Shown: positions 17,043 to 25,047 of the stretch, piece by piece
Layout of the letters: each line of letters opens with the position of its first letter
Numbering within the stretch: position 1 is the stretch's first letter
Source of the DNA: an uncultured Ectothiorhodospiraceae bacterium
GTDB lineage: Bacteria; Pseudomonadota; Gammaproteobacteria; CAMYNG01
Length of the DNA stretch: 35,417 bases
Assembly (NCBI GenBank): GCA_947259765.1
Contig: CAMYNG010000021.1
Span: 1-35,417 of the forward strand
Direction of reading: 5' to 3'
The notes under the pieces: generated by a model
The model's database searches: none
Told to the model about the DNA's origin: nothing
Seen by the model: the letters and a program-made list of their open reading frames with translations, nothing else
Made by a program: the position numbers and the translations under genes

Positions 17043-17771
17043 TTGAATCGCGTGCGCATCAGTCAACCTATGGTACTGTTTGCCCTGATCTCTGGTGGTG
17101 TTCACGCCGCCGTGCTGGTGTTGTCGCCGTCACAGTCTGCCCGTGTATTCACGCCCGGACAGGCAGCAACATCATTGCAAGTTAAGCTGACCACATCGAA
17201 CGTAGCGCGAGCATCTTCTTCTCGGCCTGCACGCGCAAAAAAATCTATGGAAAAAAAATCGACTACACGTTCGCGCGACGTCCGGAATGTACGCCAAATA
17301 TCACACCGAAAGTTGACCTCACCGCTGACAAATCCAAAAGCGCTGCGTGCCAACACACGTCCGGTGCACACTCCGAACATAAAAAGCGTTACTGAAAGCA
17401 AACCGCAGATTGTGGCAACGCGTCAGTCGCATGCGGCGACACACGCTTCTGCGCTCAGCGCAGCCAATCTGGCCAGCCGTCGCAATCAAATTCGTGCCCG
17501 CCTGCAACGCGAGTTGGCCGCTTACTTTCAATACCCCTACACGGCTCGACGCCGTGGCTGGCATGGCCAGGTAATACTCGGTGTTTCCATCCTGCCCAGC
17601 GGACAAATCAGCCGCGTTGCCGTGCAACACAGTTCTGGACATCCGGTGCTTGATGAAGCCGCGCTGTCCGCCATGCATCACGTCACCGAACTTGAATGGG
17701 CGCCCGCCCTGCTGCAGGGAGACGCGGTGGAAATTCAACTACCGGTAATCTACCGACTCCTGGGAGGCTGA
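17043..17771 (+). CDS. tonB: TonB-family energy transducer
   Basis: A 242-residue protein with one N-terminal membrane anchor (about 10-29) that carries the TonB S-x3-H motif (Ser17, His21), a periplasmic linker (about 45-150), and a TonB C-terminal domain (about 150-242) with RGWHGQVILGVSILPSG and HPVLDEAALSAM. It would couple the proton motive force, through ExbB/ExbD encoded elsewhere, to BtuB. The linker is unusually basic and Ser/Thr-rich, with few of the proline repeats usual in TonB. Start is a TTG; GGGGAATAGGA upstream is a possible ribosome site. Its stop is two bases before the pduO start, so the two are surely cotranscribed. Confidence 0.88.
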   Translation: MNRVRISQPMVLFALISGGVHAAVLVLSPSQSARVFTPGQAATSLQVKLTTSNVARASSSRPARAKKSMEKKSTTRSRDVRNVRQISHRKLTSPLTNPKALRANTRPVHTPNIKSVTESKPQIVATRQSHAATHASALSAANLASRRNQIRARLQRELAAYFQYPYTARRRGWHGQVILGVSILPSGQISRVAVQHSSGHPVLDEAALSAMHHVTELEWAPALLQGDAVEIQLPVIYRLLGG

Positions 17772-17773
17772 CA

Positions 17774-18334
17774 ATGGGAAATCGCTTATCAAAAATTTAC
17801 ACCCGTACCGGGGACGACGGCAGCACCGGTCTGGGCGACGGTTCGCGCGTCGAGAAGGACAGCGCTCGCGTGGAGGCTTACGGCACCACCGATGAACTTA
17901 ATTCAGCCATCGGTGTGTTGCTTGCCCATGAATTAACCCCGGAACTACGCGACATACTAACGCGCATACAGCACGACCTGTTTGATTTGGGAGGCGAATT
18001 ATGTGTTCCCGGTTTTGACAAATTTACATCTGCCGATAGCGCGCGTCTGGAAAAATGGCTGGATGAGCTCAATCTGGAATTACCGGCACTCAAGGAATTT
18101 ATTCTACCGGCCGGCGGCCTGGCAACCACTGCCTGTCATATGGCCCGTACCATTTGTCGACGCGCAGAGCGGCGCATGGTCACCCTTGCACGAACTGAAA
18201 CCGTTAACCCGCACGCACTCGCCTATATCAATCGACTATCGGATCTTCTATTTGTAGTTGCCCGTGTACTGGTACGACAGGAACACGGTGAAGAGGTTTT
18301 GTGGCAGCGGCAGAAGGAAAGCAAAACCATATAA
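17774..18334 (+). CDS. pduO: PduO-type cob(I)alamin adenosyltransferase
   Basis: A 186-residue ATP:cob(I)alamin adenosyltransferase, which puts the adenosyl group on reduced cobalamin or cobinamide. It has the P-loop-like TRTGDDGSTGLGDG (10-23), then VEAYGTTDELN, and the helical motif CRRAERR (128-134) followed by YINRLSDLLF. These mark the PduO/MMAB type rather than the CobA/BtuR type. The start is the ATG two bases after the tonB stop, not the longer open frame that overlaps tonB. Adenosylated corrinoid would feed the cobUTS salvage enzymes on the opposite strand. Confidence 0.94.
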   Translation: MGNRLSKIYTRTGDDGSTGLGDGSRVEKDSARVEAYGTTDELNSAIGVLLAHELTPELRDILTRIQHDLFDLGGELCVPGFDKFTSADSARLEKWLDELNLELPALKEFILPAGGLATTACHMARTICRRAERRMVTLARTETVNPHALAYINRLSDLLFVVARVLVRQEHGEEVLWQRQKESKTI

Positions 18335-18387
18335 GGGCAAGTACTCCCGTTTTCGGACCAAGCCATAACGATGAGCATGATGTAGGA

Positions 18388-18405
18388 GCGGCCACCGGCC
18401 TTTTG
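18388..18405 (+). terminator. Possible weak terminator between pduO and btuF
   Basis: GGCC-ACC-GGCC followed by TTTT within the 83-base convergent gap. The stem is only four pairs long, with perhaps one more through a shift, so support is slight. The surrounding GTAGGAGCGGCC string resembles the start of palindromic repeats seen in pseudomonads. Confidence 0.3.
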
Positions 18406-18417
18406 CGTGAGATTTTC

Positions 18418-19362
18418 CTAATTGAAACTCTTTGCATTTTTCTGTTGCCGCGCCTGTTCGATTACACGACACATCTTCTCCGCGCCATCGAGAATACGCG
18501 GCCCGTGGCGGTGTAACAAATCACCGGGAACGAAATAGAGTTGTTGATTCCGCACTGCGGCGACGCTCGGCCACCGCTGCCATCTTTTCCACCAATGTCC
18601 GTGAGTTTCCGGCATGCCTCCCGCAATAATCACTTCGGGCTGCGCTGTCAGCACGGCCTCTTGAGTTACTGTGGGTGCCAGCACTTCCAGGTCCGCGAAC
18701 ACATTTTTACCACCACACAGACGAATCACGTCGGAAATTATTTGCGCGCCGCTGACAGTCATCAAAGGTTTGTCCCACAGTTGATAGAACACCCGTAGTT
18801 GAGGACGGTGACTGTAGCGGTTTTTCAGATTCTGGTAGCGCTGCAAAAAATCCTGTGCCGCCGCGTGTGCAGTATCCTCAGTTCCTGCAAGTCGGCCAAG
18901 GCGTTCCAGAGTTCCGGCAACGTCTTGTAACTGTTGTGGCGCGCTATACCAGATTGTCAGCCCCAGTTGATGAAGTTTCTCCATTTGCGCTTTCGGACTA
19001 CCCGATTTCCAGGCCAACACAAGATCCGGACGTAGTGCCGCGATAGCTTCCAGATCCAAAGCCGGGTAATTGCCTATCCGCGGCAGGCTTTTTGCCGCGG
19101 CCGGAAAGTCACTGTGCGTAACCGTACCGACAATCCATTGCCCCGCCCCGGCCGCGTAAACCAGTTCGGTCAGATACGGTGCGAGCGTGATAATGCGCCG
19201 CGCCGGTTGCGGAAGAGCCACCTTTTTTCCAGTATCGTCAACGGCGGCGGCAGCAGCGGTAACCACCGACGGTAAAAAGATCAGACAAAGCAGGCCGAAA
19301 ACAAGTCCGGAAAAGATCGGTCTGTTTTGCCCAAACGCGGTTTTGATATTTCGTTGTTTCAT
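18418..19362 (-). CDS. btuF: Periplasmic cobalamin-binding protein BtuF
   Basis: A 314-residue substrate-binding protein of the BtuF/FhuD type. A signal segment (about 17-41) is followed by a PAPR-like ARRIITLAPYLTELVYAAGAG block, LPRIGNYPALDLEAIAALRPDLVLAW, and a second lobe beginning LRVFYQLWDKPLMTVSG. It would deliver corrinoid to the BtuCD-type transporter encoded at 7261-9041. The ATG at 19362 gives a normal signal peptide. An in-frame ATG at 19437 overlaps the cobS stop as ATGA and would add 25 residues, so the true start is uncertain. It is the last gene of the cobU-cobT-cobC-cobS run. Confidence 0.9.
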   Translation of the reverse strand: MKQRNIKTAFGQNRPIFSGLVFGLLCLIFLPSVVTAAAAAVDDTGKKVALPQPARRIITLAPYLTELVYAAGAGQWIVGTVTHSDFPAAAKSLPRIGNYPALDLEAIAALRPDLVLAWKSGSPKAQMEKLHQLGLTIWYSAPQQLQDVAGTLERLGRLAGTEDTAHAAAQDFLQRYQNLKNRYSHRPQLRVFYQLWDKPLMTVSGAQIISDVIRLCGGKNVFADLEVLAPTVTQEAVLTAQPEVIIAGGMPETHGHWWKRWQRWPSVAAVRNQQLYFVPGDLLHRHGPRILDGAEKMCRVIEQARQQKNAKSFN

Positions 19363-19433
19363 GCAACGTACGAACAAGATTTTTTTCACCCTGGAAAAGG
19401 CCAATTTTTGGAACGCAAAACCGCCGAGATCCG

Positions 19434-20162
19434 TCATACCGGAAGCGTTATAACCAGGATGCATAAACAAACCGCCTCGGTTATTTCCACCGACGCTCCG
19501 AGTATGTCTCCCGTATATCCGCCGACACGCTGTTGCATGACAAAACCCATAGCAAGCCACATTCCGAGCACCACAACCACCAACCAGGCGTTGCCAAGTA
19601 TCAAACACAACAGTGCGATGGTCACCAATACCCACGATGCAGCGCGGCGCGGTAAACAGGCCACCAAATCTGCCGCCAGACCTTCGGTTTGCGCACTGGA
19701 GCGTGAGAGAACAAAAAACAAGATTCCACTGCGTCCAAGTACAGGCGCCCACACCAGCGCCGAAAAGGATTGTGCGCTAATCAACTCCACCAGCGCGGCA
19801 AATTTTACCAGCAACACGACAACAATAGCGGTCACACCCACGGGGCCGCTGTAAGGGTCGTGCATAATTTTAAGCATGCGTACTGCATCGCCGTGACCAC
19901 CTACCCAGGCATCGGCGGTATCGGCAAGTCCATCCAGGTGCAATGCGCCGGTCATCACCACCCAGATCAATAGAACCAGCGCCGCCGCAAGCCAGACAGA
20001 AGATATCGTCGCAGCGAACACCAGCAGCACGAAGCCCAGCAAGGCACCGATCAACGGATAAAACAAGACCGATCGCCCACTGTGCTCACAAGTGATAACC
20101 GCTATTCCTGGAACGGGAACGCGAGTGAGGAATTGCACCGCCAGAAAAAAAGACTTCAACAT
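19434..20162 (-). CDS. cobS: Adenosylcobinamide-GDP ribazoletransferase CobS
   Basis: A 242-residue polytopic inner-membrane enzyme that joins adenosylcobinamide-GDP and alpha-ribazole (or its phosphate) to make adenosylcobalamin (phosphate). The opening MLKSFFLAVQFLTRVPVP and the catalytic-face motif GALHLDGLADTADAW are family hallmarks, and it is rich in hydrophobic helices. The start is placed at the ATG at 20162. An upstream extension of 48 residues in the same frame runs toward cobC and lacks family similarity. It lies 22 bases after cobC and its stop overlaps a possible btuF start. Confidence 0.95.
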   Translation of the reverse strand: MLKSFFLAVQFLTRVPVPGIAVITCEHSGRSVLFYPLIGALLGFVLLVFAATISSVWLAAALVLLIWVVMTGALHLDGLADTADAWVGGHGDAVRMLKIMHDPYSGPVGVTAIVVVLLVKFAALVELISAQSFSALVWAPVLGRSGILFFVLSRSSAQTEGLAADLVACLPRRAASWVLVTIALLCLILGNAWLVVVVLGMWLAMGFVMQQRVGGYTGDILGASVEITEAVCLCILVITLPV

Positions 20163-20184
20163 GTCCGTGGATCCACGCTTTAAG

Positions 20185-20790
20185 CTACACGCAAGAAACG
20201 GGCGGACCATGCCGAGCCAACACCGCGGAGTCGGGGCCGTCAGTAACGATAATACGACTTCTAGCGGCGTGGGGCATGTCGATTCGCAACACCGCGGACG
20301 GTCCAAGCCCGAGGACCTCCGCCAATATCAAGCGTTGTACTCCCGCATGTCCCACCACCAGGAGATGCTGACCGGGAAAAGTCAGTAGCAGCTCGTGCCA
20401 GGCACTACGAACACGCGCGGAAAATTCTGCCCAGGGTTCACCATCCGGTGGCGAAAATTGCGCCGGATTTTCCCAAAATGCCGTCAATAATTCCGGGCTA
20501 ACCTTATATATTGCTTCCGCGCTCTGTCCGTCCCAACAGCCGAAATCCATTTCCCGCAAGTCGGAATTTAGGTGACACGCGATGTTGCGTTGTCCAGCAA
20601 GTTGCTCGGCAAACTCCCGACAACGCCGCATCGGCGAACTAACAACCACTTGCCAATCGTAATCAGTTTTCGTTGCCTGCCGCAACTGTTGCCAACCGCG
20701 TTCGCTCAACGGCGCATCGGAACGGCCGAGAAAAACTGAACCTGCGGTGGTCATACCGTGGCGCAGTAGATCGATCGTTGACTCAGTCAC
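20185..20790 (-). CDS. cobC: Alpha-ribazole phosphatase, CobC-like histidine phosphatase
   Basis: A 201-residue histidine-phosphatase-superfamily protein. The catalytic RHG is at 10-12 (His11), the conserved Glu is at residue 80 (REMDFGCWDG), and the second His is at 148 (VVGHAGVQRL). Members in cob operons remove the phosphate from alpha-ribazole-5'-phosphate or from adenosylcobalamin phosphate. The position between cobT (six-base gap) and cobS (22-base gap) supports this over a general phosphoglycerate mutase role. Confidence 0.92.
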   Translation of the reverse strand: MTESTIDLLRHGMTTAGSVFLGRSDAPLSERGWQQLRQATKTDYDWQVVVSSPMRRCREFAEQLAGQRNIACHLNSDLREMDFGCWDGQSAEAIYKVSPELLTAFWENPAQFSPPDGEPWAEFSARVRSAWHELLLTFPGQHLLVVGHAGVQRLILAEVLGLGPSAVLRIDMPHAARSRIIVTDGPDSAVLARHGPPVSCV

Positions 20791-20796
20791 GGCGGA

Positions 20797-21843
20797 TCAC
20801 GCTGACGCGACACCCGCTTGATCGAAAGTGGCCATGTTACTGTGCAGCGCCAACGCCAAACGTATCAGGGGTACGGCCACAGCCGCCCCACTTCCCTCGC
20901 CCAAGCGCATCTGCAGCGACAACAATGGCACGACGTTAAGGGCATCGAGTAGATGTTGGTGGCCCGGCTCGGCCGAACAATGCGCAAACAGCATCCAGTC
21001 AAGTACTGCGGGATTGATACGCTGGGCCACCAGTGCCGATGCCGTGGCAATAAAGCCGTCAACCAATACCGGTATACCCAACTGAGCGCAACGTAGAAAC
21101 GCCCCACCTATGGCAGCGATCTCAAGGCCACCTAATACGCGTAAACAGCTCAAAGGCTCGTCAAGCTGATTGGCGTGTGTTGCCAGGGCTTGCTCGATCA
21201 CCCGTACCTTGTGCGCAACACCCTGCTCGCTCAGGCCGGTACCCGGACCGGCTAGTGTTGCGGGAGTAAGGTTCAACAGCGCACATGCCATTGCCGTTGC
21301 CGCTGTAGTATTCGCGATACCCATATCACCGGCGATAAACAATTGTCCGGACCGCGCAGCACGTTCCGCCGCATGCTTTCCCACCGTCAACGCAGTGCTC
21401 AACTGATCTTCTGTCATCGCCGCTTGATTGAGGAAGTTTGCCGTTCCCGCCGCAACGCGCGCCGCGGTAACACCCGAAATAGATCCAGGATCTTTCACTA
21501 CGCCGACATCAATCACTTCCAGCCTTGCACCCAATTCACGGGCCAAAACGCTAATGGCCGCCCCGCCCGACGCGAAGTTGGCGAGCATTTGTGTGGTAAC
21601 CTCTTGAGGAAACGCCGAGACGCCTTCGGCTGCCACGCCATGATCCGCAGCGAACACCGCAATGCAGATATTGTCTACCCGCGGCGATATTGTTGCCTGC
21701 ATTTCAGCCAACCTCACTGCGAGTTCCTCCAACAAACCGAGTGAGCCGGGAGGTTTTGTTAGCTGTGCCTGGTGTTGCTGTGCGGCTTCCTTGTTCAAGC
21801 CGTCAAGCACGACCACGGGGCTCGTTAACCACTCCAAATCCAT
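20797..21843 (-). CDS. cobT: Nicotinate-nucleotide-dimethylbenzimidazole phosphoribosyltransferase CobT
   Basis: A 348-residue enzyme that activates the lower ligand base to its alpha-ribotide. It has the family blocks LTKPPGSLGLLEELA, FAADHGVAAEGVSAFP, GDMGIANTTAA and, near the C-terminus, LGEGSGAAVA, in which Glu316 corresponds to the catalytic Glu317 of the Salmonella enzyme. Length is normal. It follows cobU by 23 bases and is followed by cobC after six, in one operon. Confidence 0.97.
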   Translation of the reverse strand: MDLEWLTSPVVVLDGLNKEAAQQHQAQLTKPPGSLGLLEELAVRLAEMQATISPRVDNICIAVFAADHGVAAEGVSAFPQEVTTQMLANFASGGAAISVLARELGARLEVIDVGVVKDPGSISGVTAARVAAGTANFLNQAAMTEDQLSTALTVGKHAAERAARSGQLFIAGDMGIANTTAATAMACALLNLTPATLAGPGTGLSEQGVAHKVRVIEQALATHANQLDEPLSCLRVLGGLEIAAIGGAFLRCAQLGIPVLVDGFIATASALVAQRINPAVLDWMLFAHCSAEPGHQHLLDALNVVPLLSLQMRLGEGSGAAVAVPLIRLALALHSNMATFDQAGVASA

Positions 21844-21866
21844 ACTATTTCATTATCCAATGCGTA

Positions 21867-22379
21867 TCAGGTTCGTTTTAATTCTTGCGCAATACCGGCG
21901 GTAACCAGGGTAACCACATCGCAGAGTTTGGCCAGTTCCTGATGCAGACGACCGGCTTCATCAACAAAGCGTCGGCTAAGCTCACCCAACGGAACAATGC
22001 CCATGCCAACCTCGTTACTGATCATGACCACGTTACCCTCCAGCTGCGTAAGCGCCGCCAGTAGTGCCTCGCGCCCATCCTGCCAGTGAGAGTCCCCCTT
22101 GGCGAGCAGGTTGGACAACCACAAAGTCAGGCAATCGACAATGATAAAATGGCCAGGGTGGTTGCACTGTAATAACGCACCGGCCAGGTCCAGAGGTTCT
22201 TCTACAAGTTGCCATTGCGATGGACGCACTGCCTGGTGCTGCGCGATCCGCTTTATCATTTCATCATCGCCGGCAGTTGCAGTGGCGATAAATGTCACCT
22301 GTTGTCGACTGCGCACCGCCAAGTCTACCGCGTAGCCGCTTTTCCCCGAGCGTGCGCCGCCCAAAATGAGATGTTTCAT
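21867..22379 (-). CDS. cobU: Adenosylcobinamide kinase / guanylyltransferase CobU (CobP)
   Basis: A 170-residue bifunctional enzyme that phosphorylates adenosylcobinamide and transfers GMP to it. Walker A GGARSGKS is at 7-14, His48 matches the guanylylated histidine, and DCLTLWLSNLL and ISNEVGMGIVP are further family motifs. The ATG at 22379 is chosen over an in-frame GTG 12 bases upstream because the family starts just before the Walker A strand; neither has a clear ribosome site. It leads the minus-strand cob operon, and no second riboswitch is seen in the 154 bases between it and the divergent gene at 22534. Confidence 0.95.
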   Translation of the reverse strand: MKHLILGGARSGKSGYAVDLAVRSRQQVTFIATATAGDDEMIKRIAQHQAVRPSQWQLVEEPLDLAGALLQCNHPGHFIIVDCLTLWLSNLLAKGDSHWQDGREALLAALTQLEGNVVMISNEVGMGIVPLGELSRRFVDEAGRLHQELAKLCDVVTLVTAGIAQELKRT

Positions 22380-22533
22380 GACAGCAGACACCGCCGCATA
22401 ATCAAACGGATGATTCTAATGCATACCGTTGCCGCATGCAGCGATTAGTGCCGGTAGAAAATCCGCAAGCCGCAGCAAATTCGTTATACTGCGCTTTTTT
22501 CCAGTTCCCCTGCATTTTTTGGAGAGGCATGAC

Positions 22534-23295
22534 ATGAAGCAACCGGTGGTAGTTGTTGGTATTGGTGAGATGGGCGGTGTGTTTACCCGCGGTTTTCTGC
22601 GTAGCGATCATCCTATCTATCCCGTATCGCGCCGAACGGAGATCGCGCATGTCGCCCACGCGATCCCAGATCCACGTATGGTCCTGGTGGCAGTGGGCGA
22701 AAATGATCTGCACCCGGTTTTGCAGACAATGCCCGCGTCCTGGCGAAACAAACTCGTCTTGCTGCAAAATGAATTGTTGCCACGTGACTGGAAGGCACAC
22801 GACATCGACAACCCTACGGTTATTGCCGTTTGGTTTGAGAAAAAGAAAGGTCAGGATTACAAGGTGCTGGTACCGTCACCGGTGTTCGGTCCGAACGCAC
22901 CGTTACTGGAAACCGCACTTGAAACCCTGGACATACCCTGTTGGGAACTCAAATCAGAATTGGAGCTGGATTTTGAACTGGTCCGCAAGAACGTTTATAT
23001 CCTGACCACAAATATTGCCGGCATGGTGGTGGGCGGCACGGTCGATGAGTTATGGAACCAACACCAGGAACTGGCTCGCCAAGTGGCCGATGAAGTCATG
23101 GACATCCAGAGCTGGCTTGTGGGTCACGGCCTGGAGCGCGCACGCCTGATTGACGGCATGGTCGAGGCGATACAGGGCGATCTACAACACAAATGCATGG
23201 GCCGCTCGGCTCCCGCTCGCCTGGCGCGGGCAATTGCTTTTGCCGACGAAGCGGGACTCAGGGTACCTAAGCTACGAGAGATCAGCATGCAGTAG
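22534..23295 (+). CDS. Rossmann-fold NAD(P)-binding protein, function unknown
   Basis: A 253-residue soluble protein. It begins with a beta strand and a dinucleotide-binding turn (VVVVGIGEMGG, GxGxxG at 9-14), then a strand MVLVAVGEND in the position of the second half-Rossmann fold. The C-terminal half is helical and ends RAIAFADEAGLRVPKLREI. The overall plan recalls ketopantoate reductase or 6-phosphogluconate-dehydrogenase-like enzymes, but I do not recognise the family. GGAGAGG precedes the ATG by about seven bases; an ATG five bases earlier in another frame stops at once. TATACT near 22484 is a possible -10. It is divergent from the cob operon, so a link to cobalamin is only positional. 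Confidence 0.75.
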   Translation: MKQPVVVVGIGEMGGVFTRGFLRSDHPIYPVSRRTEIAHVAHAIPDPRMVLVAVGENDLHPVLQTMPASWRNKLVLLQNELLPRDWKAHDIDNPTVIAVWFEKKKGQDYKVLVPSPVFGPNAPLLETALETLDIPCWELKSELELDFELVRKNVYILTTNIAGMVVGGTVDELWNQHQELARQVADEVMDIQSWLVGHGLERARLIDGMVEAIQGDLQHKCMGRSAPARLARAIAFADEAGLRVPKLREISMQ

Positions 23296-23325
23296 AGGGT
23301 GAAGAGATTGTAGCTACGGAAAATT

Positions 23326-23499
23326 TTTTACCTCTGAGGGCGCAGAGGATAAACTTTTCAAGGGAATGAATTTAACGTCGTTCCGGCGAAATCCGGAATC
23401 CATCGGTGATCTGAATTAACCGGGCTCCGGCATTCGCCGGAGTGACGGCCAAGCGTAACTCTATTAGAATTTTTGTTCTCTGTACCCTTTGTGGTGAAA
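23326..23499. repeat. Nested palindromic intergenic repeat
   Basis: An outer imperfect inverted repeat (around 23326-23350 and 23475-23499, with CTCTGAGGGCGCAGAGG facing TTCTCTGTACCCTTTGTGG) encloses an inner one (23376-23397 and 23426-23447, about 19 of 22 positions paired, built on CCGGCGAAATCCGG and CCGGCATTCGCCGG). The inner arms resemble the dispersed CGTCATTCCGGCGAAAGCC type of repeat seen in many proteobacterial genomes. No transposase is present. It fills most of the gap between the Rossmann protein gene and ampE. Confidence 0.7.
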
Positions 23500-23539
23500 C
23501 GATTTTTAATCAAGCAGTTAAGAGCGGTCTTTTTCAGAC

Positions 23540-24415
23540 TCAAACCACCCACCCCGCGATGGTCAAGGTGGCGATGACTCCTATCCAGATTATGAAGCTG
23601 CGCTTGGCCAACGCCAACGCCTCGGCCACACCATCGAGGTCGGGTTTGCCAGGTTCCAGGGCCTGATCCAGATCAAGCTGAATAGCGCCGCATCCCGCGT
23701 CAACCAGTAAATCCTCGCTGTCCCGACGCAAAAAATCCTCCAGCGATTTGAAGCGCAGCATGGTATCGCCAAAGTGGCCGGCCAAGGCGTAAGCCAACAC
23801 GCAGAGTCGAGCACTTGGCCAATCCAGTATCGACACCAGTTTCACCGCGGCCGCTTTATAACCATCGCCCAGATCGCTAACCCGATGCATACTCAAACAA
23901 GCAGCACGGTATAATGCGGCGCCGACTGGACCCAGAATAAGAAACCAGAAAATTACCGCCAATATTCGTTGATTCAGCGCAATAAAAACAGCGGACTTCA
24001 TCGCATGTGCCCGTTCTTCTGCAGAAGCGGGCACCGAGCCAAGAATGACATCACCGGCAAATCCCCTCGCCTCGACCTCATTGCCCTGCCGCTCTGCGTC
24101 CAGGTACTGGTTAACGTCCGCGATAAGATCGCCGGGCCCAAAACAATACAACAACACTGCCAGACCAAACATGAATCCGAAAAAGCCGCCGACGCCGTTC
24201 AACATCGACCATGCCAGCCACACCAACAGCATCAACGAACCCAGGATAATCAAAAGGCCCATCGGCCCATCACGAAAATTCTGGCCCTCCAGCTTGCCGT
24301 ACCACCACGCGCTGTAACCGTAAAACCAATCCAGCTTGCGCCAGCCGGGCAGCCAGTCGGCAAAATGTTCAATCAGTAAGCTCAATAAAATGGCGATTAA
24401 TGTCATGAACTTCAT
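23540..24415 (-). CDS. ampE: AmpE family integral membrane protein
   Basis: A 291-residue inner-membrane protein with about four to five hydrophobic segments. The opening MKFMTLIAILLSLLIEHFADWLP, the acidic stretch GPGDLIADVNQYLDA, and the helix NQRILAVIFWFLILGPVGAALYR match AmpE, a distant relative of CbiB/CobD. Its place 17 bases after ampD, as in E. coli, favours AmpE over a cobalamin-synthesis CbiB despite the nearby cob genes. AmpE has been proposed to sense or signal during beta-lactamase induction; its biochemistry is unclear. It is the last gene of the six-gene run from 27336. Confidence 0.9.
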   Translation of the reverse strand: MKFMTLIAILLSLLIEHFADWLPGWRKLDWFYGYSAWWYGKLEGQNFRDGPMGLLIILGSLMLLVWLAWSMLNGVGGFFGFMFGLAVLLYCFGPGDLIADVNQYLDAERQGNEVEARGFAGDVILGSVPASAEERAHAMKSAVFIALNQRILAVIFWFLILGPVGAALYRAACLSMHRVSDLGDGYKAAAVKLVSILDWPSARLCVLAYALAGHFGDTMLRFKSLEDFLRRDSEDLLVDAGCGAIQLDLDQALEPGKPDLDGVAEALALAKRSFIIWIGVIATLTIAGWVV

Positions 24416-24432
24416 TCCTTATAGTAGTTATT

Positions 24433-25047
24433 CTAATCCCCAATCGTGGTGCCTGATGCCCGGTTTCGGGCATGCAATGTGCGACGAAAGCGTTGCCAGT
24501 CAAAGGCAATTCCCGGATCGGTTTTTCGACCCGGCGCAATATCACAATGGCCAACGATCCGATCTTGAGTTATGGCTGGAAACGCATGCATGAGCGCTCT
24601 TGCCACGCTGCCAAGGCGCTCATATTGTACGTCCTCATAGGGAATCTCGTCAGTACCCTCCAACTCAATTCCTATGGAAAAATCGTTGCAGCATTCACAC
24701 CCGTCAAAACAGGACTTGCCCGCATGCCAGGCGCGAAGCTGAAAGGGAACGTATTGAATAATCTCACCATTCCGCCTGATCAACAGATGGCTGGACACCG
24801 GGTTTCCGGCAATTTCCTCGAAAAATGGGTGTATAGCGGGGTCCAGATCGTTACAAAAAAGCTGATCTATGTACGGACCGCCAAACTCTCCCGGCGGCAG
24901 ACTAATGCCGTGAACCACCAGCAAGCTGATCACGCTGCCGGGGGGCCGCTCATCGGCATTGGGAGAAGGCACCCAATGCGCACCGTCAAGCAACCCGGTT
25001 GCCGGAATAACCTCACTGTCTCCGGAGTCGGAAACGGATTTAATCAT
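24433..25047 (-). CDS. ampD: 1,6-anhydro-N-acetylmuramyl-L-alanine amidase AmpD
   Basis: A 204-residue zinc amidase of the Amidase_2 fold. It matches AmpD closely in VVHGISLPPGEFGGPYIDQLF and GHCDIAPGRKTDPG. Likely zinc ligands are His46, His167 and Asp177, with Glu128 and Lys175 in the active site. It cleaves the stem peptide from anhydromuropeptides in cytoplasmic peptidoglycan recycling; no signal peptide is seen, consistent with that. It has about 17 more N-terminal residues than E. coli AmpD. The start codon overlaps the end of the CBS-domain gene by eight bases, so it is translationally coupled to a sensory module rather than standing alone with ampE. Confidence 0.96.
   Translation of the reverse strand: MIKSVSDSGDSEVIPATGLLDGAHWVPSPNADERPPGSVISLLVVHGISLPPGEFGGPYIDQLFCNDLDPAIHPFFEEIAGNPVSSHLLIRRNGEIIQYVPFQLRAWHAGKSCFDGCECCNDFSIGIELEGTDEIPYEDVQYERLGSVARALMHAFPAITQDRIVGHCDIAPGRKTDPGIAFDWQRFRRTLHARNRASGTTIGD

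Noticed and set aside
19363-19752. Long N-terminal extension of btuF into cobS
   Set aside because: Most of it is the shadow of cobS. Only the ATGs at 19362 and 19437 are plausible starts.
23540-24415. Possible CbiB/CobD cobalamin-synthesis protein
   Set aside because: It shares the superfamily, but the length, the opening and the adjacency to ampD identify AmpE.
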